Assembly: GCA_963920525.1 (NCBI GenBank)
Contig: OY986437.1
Location: 54,545,830-54,609,829, forward strand
Direction: 5' to 3'
Length of the DNA: 64,000 nucleotides
Origin: Dichetophora obliterata
Taxonomy: Eukaryota; Arthropoda; Insecta; Diptera; Sciomyzidae
Below, piece by piece: positions 55,781 through 64,000 of the stretch. Below the pieces are notes generated by a model, which had not been told where the DNA came from, made no database searches, and saw only the letters and a program-made list of their open reading frames with translations. How positions within the stretch are numbered: the first letter of the stretch is position 1; every line of letters starts with the position of its first letter. The position numbers and the translations under genes are program-made.

Positions 55781-58700
55781 TTAGTTGGCTGGTATTTGAT
55801 TGACTTTGGAACGGAATCCCTTGGATACAAGTGGCGCTACTACGGATGGATCACGATTACGTGTTTCAGGCAAGTAGAACTTTGTAAGGAGGAAGAGTAA
55901 GGCACACGTAATGGAAAATGGCAAGAAAACGAAGGCACCCCATGCATTTTGAAGACTCGGAAAAGCCATACCTATGATGAAATTGCAAGACCAAGACGAA
56001 AGACTGCCCATAGACATGGCGACCGGTCGCGGTGAGACTTCAAAAAGTTCTGCAAAGAAAATGTAAAGTATAATAGGTGATGAAGTTCTAAAAAAATAAA
56101 AATATTGCTATCTTTAAGTTGGGCTTTGGCCGTAAATATAAATATACAAGCAGGCCACTATTGTCCGCGGCTTCGCTACGGACGTTTTTTATCAATCTCC
56201 TTAACGTCTTAAGCACGGGACAATTTTTTTACTAATGTTTACCTAATTTTTAACTAATTTTAATTTTTACTAATTTTTATGTGATACGGTTAGTTTTGCG
56301 ACATCAAACTTAGTGATGCGATATGGCATCATCGTCCTTATTGGGTTAAGACAATACATAGCAAAAAAATATAAAATGGTATTTTTTTGTTTTGTTTTGA
56401 ACTTTGTGCTAACTGAGCACGAAGAGAAAGAGAAAAATAGAGAGCAACATGGAGTTTATTAAAACTCTCGCAACACAAACGCGTCAAAAGCCAACGAATA
56501 AGCAATGCGTGGCAGCTGGGATGATTTCTAAAAAACTTAATACCTTAAATTCATATACTTATTATTCAAATTTCGAAAGAAAAATCACCCTAAATAAATA
56601 TACATCCCAAATATGATACTTTAAAAATGTTAAAAGTCGAAACTTTAAATTTTCACTTCAATTTTATTTAATAGTGTAGATTATGAATTTGCTGTCAGAA
56701 ATATATCGAATAGTTCGTAAATTTTTTAACTTTAAAAAGCTCAACCGAAAAGAATGTAAAGTATGCAAAAAATAGAGAAGTCTTATCCGGTTCCCTAACG
56801 ATTTCAGCCCCTTCAAATTCCGGGACTTTCCTCTGGGGATCAAATTACGGTCAAAAAAGTGAGCGTTATTATAAAGGGGTGTGGCAGTATTAGAAAACCA
56901 CTGTATCTCGAATATTTTTTACACTATGTCACTAGAATTTAATACAGGGGAAGGCACAATTATTACAAATTACGATCAAGTAAGTGTGGTTATTGGACAA
57001 AGGGGCGTGTCAATATTATAAAACACTGTAGCTCGAATAGTATTGACACAAGGTTACTGAAATTCAGTACAGGGTTAGGCACAATTATTACAAATTACCG
57101 TCAAGTAGGTAGACTTTATTGAACAAAGGGGCGTGGCAATATTATAAAACACTAGAAATAATATTGACACTAGGGTAATGAAATTCATTACTGGAATGGG
57201 TAGAATAATTACAAAACACGACGAAGAAATATTTTTGTTAATTCACTTTATTGGACTCCTGAATAAAAAAACATTTAAATTAAATAGAAAGTAAAAAATT
57301 TACTTTTCAAGCCGCTTTATCTCATTCTTAGGCCACGATGTTTTATGAAAAAGTCGTTGTTCTAAAAATTTGCAGTTTTCTGAAAATCTCATTTCTACCG
57401 TGCGTGGCAGCCACACATACTTTTTTTTAAAAATCATGATGTTTTTTCAGAAAAATTCCTATTCATCAGAAATTATTAGCAGAAAAAAAACTAGATGATA
57501 AAGATGAAAAAAATTAAATGCTCTATTAGCGACGAACTAGCCGCCCACGCTCAAACTAAACTATTATAAGCTAGTTTGTGTTGACTTGTGTTTCGTTCTG
57601 TTTTCCTCAAAACTCATCAGACAATATCAAAAGGGATCTTTTAATTACTAATGCACTTGCTCAGCGGTGCACAGCGTTAGCACTGCTATTGCTCAAATCA
57701 CACTGCCTCATTCTACATTTTCGTCATTGTTTTTTTGCAGTCAGTGCTTTTTAGCTGTTTTTGCCACATTTTCTCTTAGATCATTTGACTCCCTCGTCTA
57801 TGTAAAGGAATGTTTGTGTAATGACTCCCTCGCCTATGCAGCCTCGCCAACAACGGGAGCTCATTTCTCGAGTCGTTAACAAGACTGAGGTAACGCCAAA
57901 GATGGGTACTGCTGGTCAAATTTACACCGTTCGGTGTGAAAAAATATTCTCCTTCGGATATTATATTCTAACACTTTGACACGGTGTTTTTTAACACTGA
58001 ACGGTGTAGAACTCCCTGGAACACCAATCGGTGTAAAAATTTTATACAAACTTTTAAGTGCGTAGTCAAGCAACTTATCATGCCCGTCATAACATACTCT
58101 GAGATAGTTTACAGTAAACTTGATTCATAGTCTCTGCTGAAACTTAATGTTGCTTTTAATTATACCACACGTTTTGTGTATGGGTTAAACAAGTTTGACC
58201 ATTTTTCTAGCTTTAGAAATGCAATACTTGGTTGTAGTTTGCATGATTGTTTGCTTGGTTGTAGTTTGCTGGAAATTGTATTTACATCCACAAAATCATT
58301 CACACTAAAACTCCTCATTATGCAATTGAGGAGTTCCAATGCAATGAAAAACTGCAATTTAGTTTATCTAGGTGATGTAACTTACTAATTATCCTCAGAC
58401 ATACCTCTCTAATAAGTTCAAATCTCTTTTTCATTAATGCTGTAAGCATAGTAGAACTAGACAAGGTAGTGTTAGGGCTGAATGTGTTCTCTTAGTGACC
58501 ATAACTGTCAAACTCAGCCATTTTGGTATTTTTGACAATTTTTGCTTTCATATTGCATTCTCATTGGTTGCAAATTTTGTATGAAATGTCAACTTCGTTT
58601 TAACAGTTTTGATCACCGGCTCTCCGCCCTAACACTACCTTGTCTAATTTTGCCATGGCTGTAAGACTACAATGCCTCGTAGAATAAGAGAAATCTCGAG

Positions 58701-59060
58701 GAGGGAAACTTTCAGGCAATCAATTTTTTCTCACTTTTCTACTTCTTAATCTTATTTTATTTTCATTCTCTCAAATTTATTATTTCTTCTTTAGTATTTA
58801 TGTTATTTTAAAGTTAATTAAATGTGTTCCTATTACCAATTTCTTATTTTTACTATCGTAAGTGCCATTTTCATGTTTTATTATTGATGTTCACTATTTA
58901 TGTTTCTTATTTTGATATGTTTTACTAAGCTTTAGAAAAAATAAATTATTGTTATCTCTAATTAATTTAATTTTGTTAAAATTTATTTTTCATTTTACTG
59001 TAAAATAAGTTAGTTTTTTATTTGTACTCAGTTATTTTCTATAAATAAATAAATAAATAA

Positions 59061-59092
<32 letters not shown>

Positions 59093-62000
59093 AAAATAAA
59101 TAAATAAATAAAAAAAGATCTTTACACTAGGATTCTTCTAATTTACTGAATAAATTACACTAGGCGAGAACTCAAATGCCTTTCGATAGACAGTTAAAAT
59201 TTTCGATGTTTTATAGATCCCTTACTACAACACTAAAAACATTTTTAAATTCTATGAAAAATGTTTTTTCAAAAAAGTTCTTCGCACATTTTCAATCACA
59301 AGTTGATAACGAATAGTCCGATTTGGTTACCAAATATTGAAAAAAAAATCAAATTTAATTACCAAAAAATAATTGTGTAACAGGTTTAGAAGCAATTATT
59401 TTGAAACAAAATTTTGTCCTAACGTTTAAGAAAAAATTTCATAAAAAATTTAGAAAGACCAAAAATGTCTAATTTAGAACTTTGATTGTGAAGATGAATC
59501 ATTTTAAAATTAAACGAGCCATTGTTGACATAAATCGATGGATAACTTTTGAAAAAAAATCGACAATTTACTAAAGCTACCTCATTTGGACAAAAATTCT
59601 CTACGCTTTGCCCAATCAACTCTTTTTTCAATACATGTGTACTATTGAGTGTAAACCAATTTAGCTTGAATAAGTTTACAATGCTTCATTTTACTGCTAT
59701 TCATAAATTACACGATGCTTGACTAAGAGTAACAATTCGTTCTGCAAAGAATCAATTTAATTTTTAAATTAAGTTGTGGCATTTAACTGTTGCAATAAAA
59801 GCAAATTGTGCCTTCTAGACAGATAATTTAATTGAAGTGGCGTTATAAGCGAATGTTTACAACATTGATTTTAACATAAATCAATTAATTTAGCGAATAA
59901 AAATTAATTCATTTATAAAATTAAAATATTTTTAAAGCATACCTGATCCAATGAAGTAGGGAATAGGACCAAGACCGAGTTGATAGAAGAAAATATAACA
60001 CATGATGCAGACAATGCAAGCTATGGGGAACCAGCTAGCAGTTTCCTTCATAATACAACAAAATAAATTCATTAGCTTCCAACAAACTTTTTCTATTATA
60101 ATCACTCACAATATAGTACAAAATAAAGGCAATTGCAAACAGAAAGCATGCACACACGAAGCTTGAAAACATCATTAATGGTCGGCGGTTGACTTTTTCC
60201 ATGAGTATAGGGCTCAGAAACGAGGTGGCTAAATTTAAACAACCAGCGCCCAAATTTGCCCATCCCGCATCGGCAGTAGAAAGACCAGCTTTCACGAATA
60301 TCGACACAGAATAATAGAATATCTACGATAGTGGAATAGAACAACAAATTTATTTAAATTGGGTATTGAATAGATATAAATCTTTAAACGCTAATGCTTA
60401 CTAACCGCATTGATGCCCGACAACTGTTGACCACCTTGAAAGCAACAGGTAATAACTAGCGGCAGCAGCATTGCCGGATCGCATAATACCGAACCAAAGC
60501 TGCTTGTTTGTACTTTAGTATTAGCCTCTATTTCCATTTCTTCTAATTCATGTTGCACCAATTCCAGACGTTCGTTACCACGTAAACGTTGTAACTCGCG
60601 TTTTGCACTTTCATGACCTCCCTTAACAATATACAACCATTTAGGACTCTCGGGAAAAATATAGGCGGGCAGATAGCACAGCACAACGAGTACTATATAA
60701 AAGCTAAAGGCATAATGCCAAAGTTCTTCGGTGCCAAAGATATTGCGCAGACTAAAAACCTGACCAACCACTACGCCGCCGGTAACACCAATTCCACAAA
60801 AAACTCCTAGTGTACCACGTAATGGCAGTGGTGCCAGTTCAGCCAAATACATGGGTAAAGCCGTAGTTGTTAAGCCGGAAGCCAAACCAACTAGTAAACG
60901 CCCAATAAACAGCATTTCTACCGATCTGGCAAGACGACAAAAGAAGAACATCACAGCACCGAGTACAAAAAGAAGACCGCTGATGAAAAGACAGCCTTTT
61001 CTGTGAAAAATATAAGAAAAACATACATTAAACGAACATAAAGAAAATTTAAGAAAATAGTTTTTAATGATTTGTAGGAATAATTGGCTTGATTGTATTT
61101 ATAAGTGTTCACTCAACTATACGTGAGTTCCATACAAAAAGCTATTAAAATTTATTATGTGCTATTTTATGGCACAGTAAAGAAAATTTGCATATTTTTT
61201 TCATTGTATATTTTTTATTGTGATACCATATAAGCAGAATAGTAAACTTTATTGCAATTTGTATGTCTCTTCTGTATGGCTTTTCTAAAGCTTTCAAGTA
61301 CATGTTAATATTCAGTACGGTAACATTTACAATTACAAATACAAGTAAATGTACAATTTACAAGTACAACAGAAAATCCAAAGTGTTTAACGTAGACATC
61401 TGTCGTGTAAGCTTAATTCTACGTTGCTCCATTGCGTGGGTCCGAAATATTGCATCGTCCAACGACCCTTTGAGGGTTCAAAGGTACCAAGTTCGCTAAA
61501 TGTTGTTGATAGGGGTGGAGGCATATCTAAACCCTCTTCCGTGTAACACAGCCACCACACAGGCACCACGAATCTCCCCGAAGGACCGACCCAATCAGTC
61601 AACCTGGCGCATGCTAAGGGACTACTGACTGCTCGTGGTACCAACTTTTAAATTTTTGGTCGGACCTCGTAGTACACTAAAAGCATACAAGCTTTAGCTC
61701 ATCACAGCTCCGGACTGTTGGCCAATCAAACATGAAGGGACAAATCAACAAGAAAAGAAAAGCCACTTTCGCACACCATTCAATTTGGACCAAACATTCA
61801 CACAAAGCAGAACAAAAAGAATATTTTATTGCTTAAAAAAGCTGCATTTTTTGTTTAAACAAAGCTCTTATACGAACCATTGATTTTTTTAATTAAAGGG
61901 TCAATTTGGTAAGGTTTTGAAGGTTAATCTATTCAACCAAATTATTTCCCAGGTAATAATAAGGTAAATATTACCCGCTAAAGCTAATTTAAAAAAAATT

Positions 62001-63279
62001 TTATAACAAAAATTGCATTGACATGTACTTGACCTTGAAACTCGAATTTCTCTAAAATTGGCCGAAGAATTAAAAAATTGTTAACGCTTTTAAATTCAGT
62101 GTCCTCGTATTATGCTGAAATGTTATGTCCCAAGCTTGTTTGATTTTTGGACATTCACAGTGTTATTAGTCACAGATTTCTATTTTTCAGAAAGCACTAA
62201 TAAATCTACTTAAAGACCATTTAAGTAGATAATTTTATGCTCTACACTTTGGCCTCACCAACTTTTAACGTTAAACTTAACTTGACTTTAACGTAAGAAA
62301 ATGAAAATGGTGACCTTTGATCTTGAATTACTTTTTTTTTGTCGAAATGGGATTGATGGGGACTTTTCACATTTTAATTTTAATGGTGAAGCCAACGTCC
62401 GTACCAATTTTAAGCTCTACGCAAATTTGAGCAAACTGAACATTACTATATACTATGTACTATATAATCAGTGCTATTTGTAATGAGTAGAAAGGGCTTT
62501 TAAACTGCATATAGGCAAAGCGCATACAAATTTTACTGTTGTGTTAGATTTAGAACCTCACACAAATTTTCAAAAAATTTCAAAGGAAACACAGGTTGTG
62601 GCGACACTTTTTCGGGCTGACGCCATTTGTTCTGTCTTTTTGATAATTAATTCGATCGTTTGTCTGTCTATATATTTTTTTAGGGATTGTTTTTATTTTT
62701 ATTAATTCTTTCAACCTTAATATTCATTTCATCCTCAGTTGATATTAAATCGATTTAAAATTTTGTAAAAAAATAAAATTGCTGAATAAATACTTTACAT
62801 TCTCCTGATAAGAATAAATTAATTGCAATACAAATAAAATAAAAGCTGATTATCATTACTTTGAAATCGCTGCTAGCTGATAGTATAAAAAAAATAAACA
62901 ACAAGGAACTTAGATAGCGAAAAATTTTAACAGATTAAATTTGAAAAAAAGCAAACCTTCCAAACTTATTTGCAGCACCAGCACCGCCCAGCGATCCAAT
63001 GGCACCACCAACCAAAAATATAGAAACAATTGATGCCCACAATATATCAATACTCGCAGGACTTAAATGAGCATCATAACGATCGATTAGGGTTGCATTG
63101 CACCAAGCCTTGACAATCTAATTGAAAGAAAATTGCTATTAGTTAGATTTAAAATTTTTTTATATACAGCTTACCGTTGCAGGTGAATTAATAACGCCTA
63201 TGCAATATCCGACAGGCACCGCTGAGCCCAGAGTTGATGCATAACCGACCAGTGTCAGAAGTTTGCCCCATTTTGGTGC
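55781..63279 (-). CDS. MFS sugar transporter, GLUT/sut-like (5' end missing)
   Basis: A plasma-membrane facilitator for hexose. Six coding exons in gene order are 63279-63175, 63117-62957, 61000-60406, 60322-60110, 60045-59943 and 56049-55781. All GT-AG junctions keep frame and give 481 residues to the TAA at 55781. Twelve hydrophobic segments are visible. Family marks are WCNATL (possible glycosylation site in loop 1), RKG after TM2, RG after TM4, PESPKWL after TM6, QQLSGINAIFYYS in TM7, NRRP before TM9, GLGPIPYF in TM10 and PETRNR after TM12. QLSGIN and PETRNR fit sugar transporters; the tail VAPLVSKGFRSKV resembles Drosophila sut-type proteins as I remember them. It lacks an initiator; a short first exon is expected upstream of 63279. 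The last intron is 3.9 kb and the second about 2 kb, both loaded with repeats. No lesion is seen; likely functional. Confidence 0.93.
56840..57190 (+). repeat. Second locus of the 126 bp minisatellite, three units
   Basis: GGGG(T/C)GTG marks at about 56876, 57002 and 57128 keep the 126 bp period. They share ATATTGACAC- and AATTCAGTACAGG-type blocks with 42716-43610. It lies inside the last intron of the transporter gene. Confidence 0.8.
57921..58037. repeat. Cluster of ACACCG(N)2CGGTGT-type palindromes
   Basis: ACACCGTTCGGTGT (57924-57937), ACGGTGT (57981), AACACTGAACGGTGT (about 58003-58017) and ACACCAATCGGTGT (58021-58034) fall within about 110 bp of the transporter's last intron. Possibly a decayed TIR element or a protein-binding cluster. 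Confidence 0.5.
58458..58646. mobile_element. MITE, AGACAAGGTAGTG family, copy 2
   Basis: 189 bp with TIRs TAGACAAGGTAGTGTTAGGG and its complement. It lies in the transporter's last intron. The 3' flank TTTTGCCATGG is shared with copy 1 at 2597-2788, so the element may extend slightly further. Confidence 0.82.
59041..59112. repeat. (AAAT)n microsatellite
   Basis: About 17 AAAT units with minor interruptions, in the transporter's last intron. Confidence 0.9.
61380..61660 (-). repeat. Unidentified GC-richer block in the transporter's second intron
   Basis: A minus-strand frame (61644-61387) reads through the block (for example STTFSELGTFEPSKGRW). Its composition differs from the surrounding AT-rich intron, and a phrase resembles 30165-30240. 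Probably a fragment of a transposable element of unknown family; not a transporter exon because its frame and borders do not fit. Confidence 0.4.
61661..62956. other. Remainder of the transporter's second intron
   Basis: AT-rich, with a small hairpin at 62203-62232 (ATCTACTTAAA ... TTTAAGTAGAT). No exon or element end was found. Confidence 0.5.
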
Positions 63280-64000
63280 CTATAAAAACAAATGTGTTAG
63301 CTAGTTTTAATAATATTATAATTTATTAAGAATTTAAAAAGGCACAAAGACTGAGAATATATTAAAAAACAACACTTCCGGTTTATGATACCAATTATTA
63401 ATGTACTATCGACCTCTAATTACATTCAATTTATTGAATATGCCGTCTTAATATATTTTTAATTTATTTTTTCTTAAGGTCAACGTATTTGATGACATAT
63501 GTTTATGTAAATAAATCACGCAGATTTATTGCTGCAGATTAAAACTGCGTGTTATCGAGAATAATTTTAGTCAAGTAGAAACACTTTAACCATTAATTTA
63601 TCAATCTATTATACAGTAAACCAGTGGCGTAGATATGGGGAGGGTCCGCGGGTCTGGACCCCTCCCAGAGCCATGGGAACATTACCAAATATCTCACGTT
63701 ATTGTGAATTAGTTCTGATATTAAGATTAGAACGAATCCATATGTATATATAATGCCAAAAAATCTTCTTTTTCTCGAGAAAGTTAGCAAAATTTGATTC
63801 AGTTCAGTGTTAAGTTTTCCTTAATCGATCGACAATTACTCGAGATATAGCGACATGTTTAATTTGCATAAATTTTTTATTGCCCATCATTTTTTACCTA
63901 CCTACACGGAGAAAACTGTTTGCTTAATTTGTATTGTGGTTACACAAAACTTGAGCTTGAATCTCAGCCACTTCAAGATTATGCTAGATTTCAGCAAAAA
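63280..64000. other. Upstream intron or 5' region of the transporter gene
   Basis: The acceptor before the exon ending at 63279 (TTTTTATAG on the minus strand) shows this is intronic. CAGTGGCGTAGATATGGGG (63622-63640) resembles the terminus of a known type of hAT MITE, but no partner end is in view. No first exon was recognised. Confidence 0.45.

Noticed and set aside
63622..63660. CAGTGGCGTAG start of a hAT MITE
   Set aside because: No inverted partner or duplication was found before the window ends, so it is mentioned only as a resemblance.

Overview
The window looks like a transposon-rich, AT-rich stretch of an insect nuclear genome, most likely a higher fly (Diptera, Brachycera). This is inferred from the element families (Tc1-like, hAT-like, I-clade, Helitron-like), the 50-60 bp introns, and a sugar transporter whose sequence resembles the Drosophila sut/GLUT proteins. 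The species cannot be named from sequence alone. No rRNA, CRISPR or prokaryotic features are present.

Layout. 1-20.7 kb is a graveyard of DNA transposons: a decayed hAT transposase gene (minus strand, about 670-2100), several TIR elements and MITEs, a 2.65 kb foldback element (8528-11177), and Helitron-like segments with internal tandem repeats (15251-17737). 20.7-24.6 kb holds the most unusual unit: a large transposase-like frame with two in-frame stops, followed at once by an intact-looking six-exon gene for a DUF4806-type protein. 24.6-35.3 kb is dense in palindromic MITEs, a foldback element split by a retroposon, and a three-layer nest of TIR elements whose duplications are 8 bp (hAT type) outside and TTAA (piggyBac type) inside. 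35.4-39.2 kb is a hAT-like element with subterminal tandem repeats. 39.4-45.3 kb holds MITEs, a 126 bp minisatellite and a 450 bp palindrome.

47.4-52.8 kb is a full-length I-clade non-LTR retrotransposon with target-site duplication, damaged ORF1 and intact 1232-residue ORF2. 52.9-54.6 kb is a complete Tc1-like element with 223 bp inverted repeats and a DD34E transposase broken by one stop codon.

The only clear host gene is a minus-strand MFS/GLUT sugar transporter (coding exons 63279 down to 55781). Six exons join in frame to about 481 residues; the start codon is missing and probably lies beyond the right edge or in an unrecognised exon. Its 3.9 kb last intron has collected the same minisatellite and MITE families found elsewhere in the window. 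Nearly everything else is mobile DNA or unassigned AT-rich sequence.
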